Assembly (NCBI RefSeq): GCF_013177455.1 | Contig: NZ_CP053660.1 | Coordinates: 496,001 to 560,000 of the forward strand | Source of the DNA: Nocardioides marmotae | GTDB taxonomy: Bacteria > Actinomycetota > Actinomycetes > Propionibacteriales > Nocardioidaceae | Length of the DNA stretch: 64,000 nt | Direction of reading: 5' to 3' | Shown here: positions 8,412 through 16,909 of the stretch, piece after piece | Layout: the number at the start of each line of letters is the position of its first letter | How positions within the stretch are numbered: position 1 is the stretch's first letter | The notes under the pieces: model-generated | What the model was told of the DNA's origin: nothing | Database searches by the model: none | Seen by the model: the letters and a program-made list of their open reading frames with translations, nothing else | Position numbers and translations under genes: made by a program

Positions 8412-9563
8412 TCACTTTCGCGAGCGGGAGATCAGCTGCTGGACGATGACGTTGCGCTGGACCTCGTTGGTTCCTTCGCCGACGATCATCAGCGGCGCGT
8501 CTCGGTAGTAGCGCTCCACGTCGTACTCGGTGGAGTACCCCGCGCCGCCGTGCACCCGAATGGCGTCGAGGGTGATCTCCGCGGCAACCTCCGAGGCGAA
8601 CAGCTTCGCCATGCCGGCCTCCATGTCGCAACGGCGGCCCGCGTCGTACTCGACCGCAGCGTGGTCGATGAGCAGCTTCGCCGCCGTGAGCTTGGTGACC
8701 ATGTCGGCGATCCGGTGCCCGACACCCTGGTGCTTCCAGATCGGCACCCCGAACGCCTCGCGCTCCTGCGCGTAGGCGACCGCGTCGTCGAGAGCGGCTT
8801 GGGCGACCCCGGCCGCGCGGGAGGCGACCTGGATCCGGCCGATCTCGAGGCCCTTCATCATCTGCTTGAAGCCATGCCCGGGCACGCCGCCGAGCACCGA
8901 GGCGGCGGGGGTGCGGTAGCCCTCGAAGGCGAGCTCGCAGGTCTCGACGCCCTTGTAGCCGAGCTTGCGCAGGTCGCGGGAGACGGTCAGGCCCGGGCCG
9001 TGCTCGACCAGCAGGATGCTCATGCCCTTGTGCGTGGGCTTGGCCGTCGAGTCCGTGAGGCACAGCAGCGCGATCAGGGAGGACCGGCGAGCGTTCGAGA
9101 TCCACATCTTCGAGCCGTCGACGACGTACTCCTCGCCCTCGAGCCTGGCGGTGGTGCGCATCGCCTGGAGGTCGGACCCGCCCCCGGGCTCGGTGAGCGC
9201 CATGGTCGCCCGGACCTCGCCCGTCGCCATCCTGGGCAGGTACCGCTCCTTCTGCTCCTCCGTGCCGAAGTCGAGCAGGAGCTTGGAGACGACCGAGTGG
9301 CCGCCCATGGCACCGGCGAGGCTCATCCAACCACGTGCGAGCTCCTGGGCGACCAGTGCGTAGCAGGGGGTCGAGACCCGCACGTCGCCGTAGGGCTCCG
9401 GGATGCACAAGCCGTAGATCCCCATCTCCTTCATGTGCTCGATGAGGTCTTCGGGGTAGGTGTCGTCGTGCTCGAGCTCGTTGACGACCGGCCGCACGAC
9501 CTTGTCGACCCAGTTGCGCACCAGGTCGACGATGGCCTGCTCCTCAGGCACCAGCGTTGTCAT
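8412..9563 (-). CDS. Acyl-CoA dehydrogenase
   Basis: A 383-residue flavoenzyme introducing an alpha-beta double bond into an acyl-CoA. Family landmarks are ATMALTEPGGGSDLQ near residue 120, WISNA near residue 155, and the C-terminal VHGGAGYSTEYDVER followed by IVGEGTNEVQRNVI, where the catalytic Glu is expected in GEGTNE. ATG 9563 overlaps the stop of the CoA-transferase gene upstream by four bases, so the two form one unit. With CitE and MaoC genes on the other side of the same promoter region, a dicarboxylyl-CoA substrate such as methylsuccinyl-CoA is plausible but unproven. Confidence 0.9.
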   Translation of the reverse strand: MTTLVPEEQAIVDLVRNWVDKVVRPVVNELEHDDTYPEDLIEHMKEMGIYGLCIPEPYGDVRVSTPCYALVAQELARGWMSLAGAMGGHSVVSKLLLDFGTEEQKERYLPRMATGEVRATMALTEPGGGSDLQAMRTTARLEGEEYVVDGSKMWISNARRSSLIALLCLTDSTAKPTHKGMSILLVEHGPGLTVSRDLRKLGYKGVETCELAFEGYRTPAASVLGGVPGHGFKQMMKGLEIGRIQVASRAAGVAQAALDDAVAYAQEREAFGVPIWKHQGVGHRIADMVTKLTAAKLLIDHAAVEYDAGRRCDMEAGMAKLFASEVAAEITLDAIRVHGGAGYSTEYDVERYYRDAPLMIVGEGTNEVQRNVIVQQLISRSRK

Positions 9564-10750
9564 GCGATTCCCCTTTCGTGGAGGCTTGTGATGTCGGACG
9601 CGGACCAGCCGATCTCGGCGAGGATCGAGTCCGTGTGCTCGCCGACGGCCGGCACGGGGTCCATCCGGGGCTCCCGTCCGGGCGTGGTGGCGGGTGGGAC
9701 CAGGGCTCGCACGGGGCCTGTCGGGGTGCCGACCGTGCGCCAGCGTTTGCGGCCCTCGAGCACCGGATGGTCGAGGAACTCCTGCACGGTGCGGATCCGG
9801 GCGTTCGCGATGGCTGCGGCCGTGAGTCGTGCCACCAGGGCGTCGTCGCTCAAGGTCGACGTCACGGCCGAGATCTCGGCGTTGAGCTCGTCGCGGTGGG
9901 CGACTCGCGCAGCCGAGGTCACGAAGCGTGGGTCGATGAGCAGCTGCGGCTTGCCCAGCACCGACGTGCAGAGGCTCTCCCACTCACGGTCGTTCTGGAT
10001 GGAGAGCAGGACCAACGAACCGGTGCTGGCGGGGTAGGGGCCGTACGGCGCGATGGTTGCGTGCTGAAGGCCCACGCGGGCGGGCTCGATCCCCAGGCCC
10101 TCGGCGTAGTACATGGGCGACCCCATCCACTCCGCCAGGGACTCGAAGAGGGAGATCTCCAAGGGCTCGACCCGTCCCGTCGTCGCGCGCACGTACAGCG
10201 AGGTGAGGATGCCGGAGTAGGCGTACATACCCGCTGAGATGTCGGCGACGGAGATGCCGACCTTGGCGGGGGAGTCCTGCGAGCCGGTGACGGAGACCAG
10301 GCCGGTCTCGCACTGCACCAGCAGGTCGTAGGCCTTCTCGTCGGTCCACGGGCCGTCGGCCCCGTAGCCGGAGATGTCGCACATGATCAGGTCCGGGTGG
10401 GTCGCCGCGAGCAGGTCCGCCGCCAGTCCCAACCGGCGGGCGGCCCCCGGGGCCAGGTTCTGCACCACCACATCGGCCTTGGCCACGAGCGTGTGCAGGA
10501 TGTCGCGGCCCGCGGGGGTCTTGACGTCCAGCGTCAGGGACTCCTTGGAGCGGTTGAGCCAGGTGAAGTAGCTGGACATCCCGGGGCCGAACGCTTCGTC
10601 GTACCGGCGAGCGAAGTCGCCGGCGCCGGGGCGCTCGACCTTGATGACCCGAGCGCCGAGGTCGGCGAGCTGACGGGTGGCGAAGGGGGCGGCGACGGCC
10701 TGTTCCAGGCTGACGACCGTGATCCCGCTGAGCGGGAGAACATCGGGCAT
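9560..10750 (-). CDS. Family III CoA-transferase (CaiB/Frc type)
   Basis: A 396-residue CoA-transferase that moves CoA between carboxylic acids. It starts with ITVVSLEQAVAAPFATRQLADLGARV-type sequence (CoA-site region), has LNRSKESLTLD, and carries the catalytic Asp in AYDLLVQCETG near residue 155. ATG 10750 is used; a second in-frame ATG at 10759 lies inside the palindrome. No good ribosome-binding site is visible, so a leaderless transcript is possible. It is divergent from the CitE lyase gene. In itaconate degradation this family makes itaconyl-CoA, which MaoC-type and CitE-type enzymes then process; all three families are together here. Confidence 0.9.
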   Translation of the reverse strand: MPDVLPLSGITVVSLEQAVAAPFATRQLADLGARVIKVERPGAGDFARRYDEAFGPGMSSYFTWLNRSKESLTLDVKTPAGRDILHTLVAKADVVVQNLAPGAARRLGLAADLLAATHPDLIMCDISGYGADGPWTDEKAYDLLVQCETGLVSVTGSQDSPAKVGISVADISAGMYAYSGILTSLYVRATTGRVEPLEISLFESLAEWMGSPMYYAEGLGIEPARVGLQHATIAPYGPYPASTGSLVLLSIQNDREWESLCTSVLGKPQLLIDPRFVTSAARVAHRDELNAEISAVTSTLSDDALVARLTAAAIANARIRTVQEFLDHPVLEGRKRWRTVGTPTGPVRALVPPATTPGREPRMDPVPAVGEHTDSILAEIGWSASDITSLHERGIA

Positions 10751-10755
10751 ATACA

Positions 10756-10771
10756 ACATCATATATGATGT
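10756..10771. promoter_or_regulatory. Perfect 16-bp palindrome between divergent CoA-transferase and lyase genes
   Basis: ACATCATATATGATGT reads identically on both strands. It fills most of the 25-base gap between ATG 10750 (minus) and ATG 10776 (plus) and is AT-rich in a very GC-rich setting. It most likely holds an operator and overlapping -10 elements for both genes. The GntR regulator at 7727-8401 is the best candidate to bind it. Confidence 0.75.
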
Positions 10772-10775
10772 AGGA

Positions 10776-11645
10776 ATGCGCCGTCGATCTGCCCTCTTCG
10801 CTCCTGCGTCCAATCCGGCCCTCGTCCTCAAGGCGCTGGCGTCGGCGGCGGACGAGGTCATCATCGACCTCGAGGACGCGGTCGCCCTGGACGCCAAGGA
10901 GGTCGCCCGCGCAGCCGTGGTCGACATCCTCACCACCCAGCAGGTCCGCCCCCGGGGGCAGGTCGCCGTGCGCGTCAACGCTGCCGGCACCGCGTGGCAC
11001 GAAGCAGACCTCCGTGCGATCGCGGCGCTCTCGAAGCCTCCTGGCAGCATCGTGCTGCCGAAGGTGGAGGGGCCGGAGGATGTCGTGGCCTGCTTCGACC
11101 TGCTCGAGGACGCGGGTGCGAGCAACGGGGCCGCCCGGGACATCCGCGCCCAGGTGCTGATCGAGTCAGCACGCGGGGTCGCCCACGTTCGCGAGATCGC
11201 TGGCAGCAGTGGGCGGCTGATGTCGCTCGCCATCGGGTATGCAGACCTGGCCGCCGACCTCGGCACGCGGTCCGACATCGCGGCCGCGGCGTGGCTGCCG
11301 GTCCAGGTCTCCGTCCTGGTCGCTGCCCGCGCACACGGTCTGTTGGCGCTCGACGGGCCGCACCTCGCGATCGCGGACCTCGCCGGTCTGAGGGAGCGCG
11401 CGGCCTTCCTTGCTCAGCTGGGCTTCGATGGCAAGTGGGCGATCCATCCCTCGCACCTCGAACCCGTCCATGCCGCCTTCACCCCGAGTGACGCCGAGGT
11501 CGAACAGGCCCGCGTCGTCCTCGACGCGCTGGACGCGGCTGCGTCGGTGGGCGCGGGAGCCGTGGCTCTCGACGGGATGATGGTGGACGAGGCCGTCGCC
11601 GCCGCGGCCCGACGCACCCTGAGCAGGGCGGGAGAGAAGGCGTGA
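10776..11645 (+). CDS. HpcH/HpaI aldolase/citrate lyase family protein (CitE-like acyl-CoA lyase)
   Basis: A 289-residue TIM-barrel lyase of the CitE branch. The start RRRSALFAPASNP carries the CoA-site Arg region. EVIIDLEDAV near residue 30, LPKVEG near residue 90, LIESARGV near residue 125 (Mg-binding Glu) and IGYADLAADLG near residue 150 (Mg-binding Asp) are all in place, and GKWAIHPSHLEPV near residue 220 is the usual CoA-binding end. Family members cleave citramalyl-, malyl- or beta-methylmalyl-CoA. ATG 10776 lies five bases after the palindrome and has a very short leader. It is coupled to the MaoC gene by a GTGA overlap. Confidence 0.9.
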   Translation: MRRRSALFAPASNPALVLKALASAADEVIIDLEDAVALDAKEVARAAVVDILTTQQVRPRGQVAVRVNAAGTAWHEADLRAIAALSKPPGSIVLPKVEGPEDVVACFDLLEDAGASNGAARDIRAQVLIESARGVAHVREIAGSSGRLMSLAIGYADLAADLGTRSDIAAAAWLPVQVSVLVAARAHGLLALDGPHLAIADLAGLRERAAFLAQLGFDGKWAIHPSHLEPVHAAFTPSDAEVEQARVVLDALDAAASVGAGAVALDGMMVDEAVAAAARRTLSRAGEKA

Positions 11646-12613
11646 CGCGCGTCGCCGAGGGTCCGCACTTCGAGGACCTCAGCCGTGGCCAGGTGTTCGA
11701 GGCTGCGTCCGGGGTGACCCTCACCGAGGGGCTGGCGGCTGCGCACCAGGCCATCGTGGGCAACCGTCTGCGGCTCTCCCTGGACAAGGAGCTGAGCTCT
11801 CGCGTGTGTGGAGCCGATGCCGCTCTCGCGTCCCCGGCGCTGGTGTGGGACGTCTCCATCGGTGGATCGACCATTGTGACCCACCACGTGAAGGCCAATC
11901 TCTTCTACCGAGGCCTGGCTTTCCACCGGGCCCCCAGGCTCGGTGACACCCTCTACACGACCACGGAGGTCGTCGGTCTCAAGGAGAATGCGCGCAGGGA
12001 GGGGCGCCGTCCCACCGGACTGGTGGCCCTGCGGATCAGCACCGTCGACCAGCAGGACCGGACCGTTCTCGACTTCTGGCGGTGCGCCATGCTCCCGCTG
12101 CGGGACGCCGGCGTGCGGACCGGCCATGCCGACGACCTCTCCAGGATCGGCGCCGATCCTGCGGTCCCCCCGAGCCTCACGGAGAGGTGGGACCTCTCGC
12201 AGGTCCGGCGCTCCACCGGTGAGCTGGCGGTGGGTGACGCCTGGGAGGTGCGCACCGGCGACGTGGTCACGTCCGCCCCCGGGCTCGCCCGCCTCACCCT
12301 CAACATCGCGGCCACGCACCACGACTTCCGGGAGGCCGGTGAGCGGCTCGTCTACGGAGGGCACGTCATCGGCCTTGCGCTCGCCCAGGTGGCGCGCGCC
12401 CTCCCCGACCTGGTGACGGTGACCGCATGGGAGGGCTGTGATCACCTCGGCCCGGTTCGCGAGGGCGATACCATCTGGAGCAATGTCACCGTCACGGGGG
12501 TGAGGCCACTGGCCCAGGGCCGCCTGGTCGACCTCCAGGCCGAGGCCTTCTCGCACGGCGCGGCCGAACCGGTCAAGGTTCTCGACTGGCGGTTCTCTGC
12601 CGTGCTGCCGTGA
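11642..12613 (+). CDS. MaoC-family double hot-dog dehydratase (mesaconyl-CoA hydratase-like)
   Basis: A 323-residue protein with two hot-dog halves, the size of mesaconyl-CoA/itaconyl-CoA hydratases rather than of the single-domain R-hydratases. The first half has GPHFEDLSRGQVFEAASG and FYRGLAFHRAPRLGDTLYT, close to the FE.l..G..f and P...GDt patterns of the family. The second half has NIAATHHDFREAG and YGGHVIGLALAQVARALP. The start GTG 11642 overlaps the CitE-like gene stop. It most likely hydrates an unsaturated dicarboxylyl-CoA to the substrate of the lyase. The next gene is a TetR regulator 92 bases on, with its own operator. Confidence 0.85.
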   Translation: MTRVAEGPHFEDLSRGQVFEAASGVTLTEGLAAAHQAIVGNRLRLSLDKELSSRVCGADAALASPALVWDVSIGGSTIVTHHVKANLFYRGLAFHRAPRLGDTLYTTTEVVGLKENARREGRRPTGLVALRISTVDQQDRTVLDFWRCAMLPLRDAGVRTGHADDLSRIGADPAVPPSLTERWDLSQVRRSTGELAVGDAWEVRTGDVVTSAPGLARLTLNIAATHHDFREAGERLVYGGHVIGLALAQVARALPDLVTVTAWEGCDHLGPVREGDTIWSNVTVTGVRPLAQGRLVDLQAEAFSHGAAEPVKVLDWRFSAVLP

Positions 12614-12633
12614 CAAAAAACAGTGAACGGGTG

Positions 12634-12659
12634 TAGTTTTCCGACCTTCCGTTTGGTTC
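12634..12659. promoter_or_regulatory. Operator site 2 and promoter before the TetR gene
   Basis: CTTCC-GTTT-GGTTC (12646-12659) shares CGTTTGGTT with site 1 and is a degenerate CAAAC-N4-GTTTG repeat. TAGTTT (12634-12639) just upstream could be the -10 box, which would put the operator over the start of the transcript. This suggests autoregulation of the TetR gene at 12706. Confidence 0.5.
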
Positions 12660-12705
12660 AATTCCACCACTCGCGCAGGACCAACTAGCCAGGGGGCAGC
12701 CAGTC

Positions 12706-13326
12706 GTGGCAGCGTCACAGAAGTCGAAGCGTTCTCGGGACGACCAGAGCACGCTGCGCAAGCGCCATGCTGAGGTCGTCGCTGCCGCCAGCAAGGTCTT
12801 CTACGCCAAGGGCTACGAGGGCACGACGATCCAGGACATCGCCGATGAGCTCGGCATCCTGAAGGGCAGCGTCTACTACTACATCACCAGCAAGGAGGAG
12901 GTCCTCTACGAGGTCCTCCAGGACGTCCACGCGGCTGGTCTCGAGGCTCTCAGGGAGGCATCCGAAGTCGAGGGTGACCCCCTGGAGCGGATCCGCTCGG
13001 TGGTCTCGACGCTGAGTGAGTTCAACGCCAAGCACCGGGTGCGGATGGCGATCCTGCTTCGTGAGCTGCAGGTCCTCGACCCGAAGCGGCGCAGGGAGAT
13101 CGTCGCCGAGCGGGATCACTACGAGGAGGTCCTCCGCGGCCTCATCGAGGAGGCCCAGGAGGCGGGACTCGCCGACCCGGACCTGGATCCCAAGATCACG
13201 ACCCGCGCCATCATGGGCATGATCAACACCATCTACCAGTGGTACCGGCCCTCCGGTGGCCTGAAGCCGGCCAGCATCGGCGCGCAGTACGCCGACCTCG
13301 CGGTTCGCGCCGTCGCTTCGAGGTGA
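12706..13326 (+). CDS. TetR-family regulator, KstR2-like
   Basis: A 206-residue repressor. The helix-turn-helix spans residues about 20-65, with FYAKGYEGTTIQDIADELGI and LKGSVYYYITSKEEVLYEVL. The C-terminal part contains IYQWYRPSGGLKPASIGAQY, strikingly like the RWYRPGG...G.QY end of KstR2, the acyl-CoA-responsive repressor of steroid-ring degradation genes in mycobacteria. KstR2-type repressors bind 14-bp inverted repeats. The recurrent CAAAC-N4-GTTTG element in this window has that size, and a copy lies upstream of this gene. I infer that it is the local regulator of the catabolic genes, probably released by a CoA-ester intermediate. Confidence 0.9.
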   Translation: MAASQKSKRSRDDQSTLRKRHAEVVAAASKVFYAKGYEGTTIQDIADELGILKGSVYYYITSKEEVLYEVLQDVHAAGLEALREASEVEGDPLERIRSVVSTLSEFNAKHRVRMAILLRELQVLDPKRRREIVAERDHYEEVLRGLIEEAQEAGLADPDLDPKITTRAIMGMINTIYQWYRPSGGLKPASIGAQYADLAVRAVASR

Positions 13327-13330
13327 CCCG

Positions 13331-13347
13331 CCACCTGCCTCAGGTGG
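13331..13347. terminator. Small hairpin between convergent genes
   Basis: CCACCTG (13331-13337) and CAGGTGG (13341-13347) form a 7-bp stem with a 3-base loop, between the TetR stop and the convergent SDR stop. It is short but could end transcription in both directions. Confidence 0.35.
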
Positions 13348-14143
13348 TCAGGGTCCCGCCGTCGACCGGAAGCAGCACTCCGGTGACGTACGACGCCGCG
13401 TCGCTGGAGAGGAACACCGCCGGCCCGATGAGCTCCTCCGGGTCTCCGGCGCGCCGCATCGGAACCCGCTGAGCGATCTGGGTCTCCAGGTAGCCCTCGA
13501 CGTACTGGTGCACCATCTCGGTGGTGAAGAAGCCGGGTGCGAGTGCGTTGACGCGGATGCCCTTGCGCTCCGCCCACTGCTGGGCGAGGTCCCGGGTCAG
13601 ACCGATGATCGCTGACTTGCTCGACGCGTAGGCCGCCTGAGGAAGCCCAGCGGTGGTCGAGCCGAGGATGGAGCCGACGTTCAGGATCGAGCTGCCCCGC
13701 TCCATCACGCGGCCGCACGCCTGGGCCATCCAGTAGGACCCGAAGAGGTTGACCTCGAGCACCTGGCGGTAGTCCTCGGGCTTCTCCCGGGTGGTGGGGG
13801 TGGCCGAGGCAATGCCCGCGTTGTTGACCAGGATGTCGACCTGGCCGAAGGCCGCCATGGTCTCGTCGACCACCCGCTGGCAGTCCTCGACCACGCTGAC
13901 GTCCGCCGCGACCGCAAGACACTTGCGGCCGGCCGCCTCCACCTTGGCGGCGGTCTCGGCGAGCTTGTCGGTACGACGCGCGCAGATGACGATGTCCGCG
14001 CCCGCGCGGGCGAAGCCGACCGCGAAGGCTGCGCCGAGGCCGGAGGAGGCTCCCGTGATGATCGCGACCTTGCCGTCGAGGCGGAAGGAGTCGACGCCGA
14101 ACGGCGCGCCGCTCCAGGTCGTGGGGGCGGTGGTCTCGCTCAT
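13340..14143 (-). CDS. Short-chain dehydrogenase/reductase
   Basis: A 267-residue classical SDR. The nucleotide site is IITGASSGLGAAFAVGF near residue 30, NNAGIA follows near residue 105, and the catalytic Tyr-Lys pair is in YASSKSAIIGL near residue 175. The C-terminal VTGVLLPVDGGTLTT is standard for FabG-like enzymes. It is the last gene of a seven-gene leftward unit (13340-19209) and overlaps the acyl-CoA synthetase gene by four bases. An oxidoreductase for a hydroxyacyl-CoA or alcohol intermediate is likely; the substrate is not readable. Confidence 0.88.
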   Translation of the reverse strand: MSETTAPTTWSGAPFGVDSFRLDGKVAIITGASSGLGAAFAVGFARAGADIVICARRTDKLAETAAKVEAAGRKCLAVAADVSVVEDCQRVVDETMAAFGQVDILVNNAGIASATPTTREKPEDYRQVLEVNLFGSYWMAQACGRVMERGSSILNVGSILGSTTAGLPQAAYASSKSAIIGLTRDLAQQWAERKGIRVNALAPGFFTTEMVHQYVEGYLETQIAQRVPMRRAGDPEELIGPAVFLSSDAASYVTGVLLPVDGGTLTT

Positions 14144-15660
14144 GCGGTCGGGGTTCCCATCTTCTTGTGTTCGATCTTCCTGAGTTCGGCTCGCTGGATC
14201 TTGCCGGTCGGGGTCTTGGGCAGCTCGGGGACGAAGCAGACGTCCTTGGGCGCCTTGAAGGTCGCGAGGCCGGCCCTGACATGGGCGATGACGTCGGCTT
14301 CGGAGATCTCCGCCCTGCGCACCACGTAGGCCACGATCCGCTGTCCCCAGTGGTCGTCCGGGATGCCGATGACGGCTGCCTCGGCGATCTCGTCGTGGGT
14401 GAGCAGGCAGTTCTCCACCTCGACCGGATCGACGGCGAACCCGCCGGTCTTGATGATCTCCTTCTTCCGTCCCGACATGTGCACCGCGCCGTGGGCGTCG
14501 ACATAGCCGATGTCGCCGGTGTGCAGCCAGCCGTCCACGACGGTCGTGGCGTTGATCTCGGGGCGGTTGAGGTAGCCGGCCATCGTGGAGGGACCCTGCA
14601 GCACGATCTCGCCGACCTCACCAGGGGGCAGCACCTCCCCGGCGGGGCCGACGGCCCGCACCCGGGAGAGACCCATGGCTGGGCCGGCGTTGGTCGGGTC
14701 AGCGGCGAAGGCTTCCTTCGTGGAGGCCGTGAGCTGGGACTCCGAGAGTCCGTACATGTAGGCGATCACCGGGCCGAAACGTCTCTCTGCAGCCTCGCGC
14801 ACCTTCACGGGGAACTCGTAGGCGGAGTTGAGCGTCGTCAGGGCGGACACGTCGTACCTCTCATGCCCCTCGACCTCCAGCATCGAGCTGAGCATGGTGG
14901 GGGCGAAGAAGGCGCGGGTCACGTTCTCGGTCTCCAGCACCTCCCAGGCCCGGGCGGGATCGAAGCCGCCGTCGAGCACGACGGTGCCCCCCTGCATCAG
15001 GGTGGGGAGCACCTGGAAGACGAAGGCGATCCCGAACAGCGGGAGCACGAACAGCTCGACGTCCTCGGCCGCGCGAGGCTGCCCGAGGGCGTGGTTGACC
15101 GTGGTCCACAGGTTGGCCTCGTGCGTGCGGATCACGCCCTTGGGGAACCCGGTGGTGCCCGAGGTGTAGACGATCTGTGCGGTCGAGGACGAGTCGACCA
15201 CCGTGGTGGGAGCGCCCGCCTCGTCGGCCAGGTCCTCGAGCCGTGCCTCTCCATCGGCAGGGTCGGCGACGTTGGCGGTGACCACGAGCCGGACGGTGGG
15301 ATGGGTGCTGGCGAGCTGCCGGGCCACCTCGACGAACGCGGCGTCGGCGATGATCACGGTCGAGGCTGAGTCCTCGAGCTGGAAAGCGATCTCGTTGACG
15401 GTGAGCCGCGGGTTCACCGGCACCGCGGTGATGCCGGCGCGCGCCAGCCCGAGCATGGCGAAGACGGTGAGCGGCTCGTTGTTCAGCAGGAGCAGCGCCG
15501 ACGCCCCGGAGAGACCTCGGCGCTCGCAGGCGGCCGCGATCCTGTCGGTGACCGCGTCCGCCTCGGCGAAGGTCCAGGACGTGCCGCGATACCTGATCGC
15601 GACCCGGGTCGCGAACCTGTCGGCAGCTGTACGAAGGGGGTAGGCGTAGTCGTGGTTCAC
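14140..15660 (-). CDS. Acyl-CoA synthetase (AMP-binding family)
   Basis: A 506-residue adenylate-forming ligase that activates a carboxylic acid to its CoA thioester. Visible motifs are the phosphate-binding VYTSGTTGFPKGVIRTHEA near residue 155, YGLSESQ near residue 300, GWLHTGDIGYVDAHG near residue 375 and the C-terminal PKTPTGKIQRAELRK with its catalytic Lys. GTG 15660 overlaps the stop of the SnoaL-like gene. This enzyme is the obvious entry point from free acid (made by the aldehyde dehydrogenases in the same region) to the beta-oxidation enzymes around it. Confidence 0.93.
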   Translation of the reverse strand: MNHDYAYPLRTAADRFATRVAIRYRGTSWTFAEADAVTDRIAAACERRGLSGASALLLLNNEPLTVFAMLGLARAGITAVPVNPRLTVNEIAFQLEDSASTVIIADAAFVEVARQLASTHPTVRLVVTANVADPADGEARLEDLADEAGAPTTVVDSSSTAQIVYTSGTTGFPKGVIRTHEANLWTTVNHALGQPRAAEDVELFVLPLFGIAFVFQVLPTLMQGGTVVLDGGFDPARAWEVLETENVTRAFFAPTMLSSMLEVEGHERYDVSALTTLNSAYEFPVKVREAAERRFGPVIAYMYGLSESQLTASTKEAFAADPTNAGPAMGLSRVRAVGPAGEVLPPGEVGEIVLQGPSTMAGYLNRPEINATTVVDGWLHTGDIGYVDAHGAVHMSGRKKEIIKTGGFAVDPVEVENCLLTHDEIAEAAVIGIPDDHWGQRIVAYVVRRAEISEADVIAHVRAGLATFKAPKDVCFVPELPKTPTGKIQRAELRKIEHKKMGTPTA

Positions 15661-16028
15661 ACCTGCTTCACCAGCCAATGGAGGTCGTACCAGGTGGAGA
15701 GCGCCGAGATGCGGTCCCCGGAGAGATCGAAGACGTCGACCGCGTCGAAGGTGAGCTCCTTGCCGGCGCTCGTCGTACCGATGAACGAGACCTCGACCAC
15801 CGACACGTTCGCGGAGGTGATCACGCGAGTGGGGGTGTCGAGGTGCTTCGCCCACCTGGCGAAGAGCGGCCGGAAGTACGCCATGACGGCGTCACGGCCC
15901 TGGCGCGGCTTCTGCCCGACGGCACGGAGGGTGACGTCGTCGGTCCACAGCGTCTCGAGCCGGTCGAAGTCCTCGGTGTTGATGGACTCGAAGTAGGCGG
16001 CGACGGGCGGGGGAGTCTCACCAGACAT
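15657..16028 (-). CDS. SnoaL/NTF2-like protein
   Basis: A 123-residue cone-shaped alpha+beta barrel protein of the SnoaL type, with AAYFESINTEDFDRLETLWTDDV near the start and DVFDLSGDRISALSTWYDL near the end. Members are polyketide cyclases, ketosteroid isomerase-like enzymes or simply binding proteins. It is one of three such genes in the island (also 20551 and 25860). The start overlaps the upstream gene by 11 bases. A ring isomerase or hydratase role would suit the context, but no active-site assignment is possible here. Confidence 0.75.
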   Translation of the reverse strand: MSGETPPPVAAYFESINTEDFDRLETLWTDDVTLRAVGQKPRQGRDAVMAYFRPLFARWAKHLDTPTRVITSANVSVVEVSFIGTTSAGKELTFDAVDVFDLSGDRISALSTWYDLHWLVKQV

Positions 16029-16896
16029 CGAGGACCTCCTCGACGGTCTCGGCGACGTTGCCCAGCTTGTTCATGCCACCGAAGAAGCTGCCCCCGTAGA
16101 AGACCGCATCCACCGCGTGCTCCTTGGCCATGCCGAGGCCGCGAGCGAGCAGCAGCGACTCCCGGATGTCTGCGACGTTGTTGGTGAACACGGCGTAGTG
16201 GATGAGCAGGAAGGCGAACATCTGGTTCGGCAGGCCCTCCCGCACGATGTTCTCCCACCGGTTGCGGCCGGACTTCAGCAGGGTAGGGCGGTACTTCGCG
16301 TACAGGTCGATCCATGGCGGGATCTCGCCGCACACCTGCTCGTACCAGGTCTTGAGGGCAGCGACATCGGCCTTGGTCAGGTCGGGGTCGTCGTAGTCGA
16401 GCCCGGCCTTCAGCGCGGCGGGGTCGATGGACCACCCTTCCGGGTAGGGCGAGGGGGCGTCCGGTGCGGGCTCCCGATAGGTGGCGAGCGCCTCCTGTGC
16501 CGCCTTGGCGGTGATCGCCGTGTTCCAGGTCGGGGAGAGGTAGAAGGAGAGCGCCAGCGTCTCGGTGACGGCGGCCTTCGTGTAGCCGGTGCCGGAGAGG
16601 AAGGTGCTCGGCTCGCAGATCCTGATGATGTTGCGGACGCCGTCCGCCCAGCCCCCGGTCGCGTAGATGTTGACGTAGGGCAGCGGCGTCTCGAAGGCGT
16701 CCGCCTTGTGGATGTGGTGGACGTAGTTCAGCAGCCTCTTGAGGACGTCCGGGCGCAGCTTGGCCCACATCTCGTACGACGGCACCGGTCCACCCCCCGG
16801 CTGGTCGCCGAACGCGAGGAACTCCTCGATCTCCGCCGGGTCGGTGGCGTCGAACGCCGAGACGTTCAGCCCGCGGTACCAGATGTCGTCAGCCAT
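16018..16896 (-). CDS. Uncharacterised protein, AhpD/carboxymuconolactone decarboxylase-like
   Basis: A 292-residue mostly helical protein that I do not firmly recognise. The stretch AKLRPDVLKRLLNYVHHIHK and the two related halves (each with LSFYLSPTW- or FLLIHYAVF-type helices) suggest a duplicated AhpD-like helical fold. The redox CxxC of AhpD is absent. ATG 16896 is preferred over GTG 16905 because GAAGGAG lies eight bases upstream of the ATG but touches the GTG. Tightly packed inside the leftward operon between the SnoaL-like and racemase-like genes, it probably belongs to the same pathway. Confidence 0.6.
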   Translation of the reverse strand: MADDIWYRGLNVSAFDATDPAEIEEFLAFGDQPGGGPVPSYEMWAKLRPDVLKRLLNYVHHIHKADAFETPLPYVNIYATGGWADGVRNIIRICEPSTFLSGTGYTKAAVTETLALSFYLSPTWNTAITAKAAQEALATYREPAPDAPSPYPEGWSIDPAALKAGLDYDDPDLTKADVAALKTWYEQVCGEIPPWIDLYAKYRPTLLKSGRNRWENIVREGLPNQMFAFLLIHYAVFTNNVADIRESLLLARGLGMAKEHAVDAVFYGGSFFGGMNKLGNVAETVEEVLDVW

Positions 16897-16909
16897 GCCC
16901 GTCACTCCT

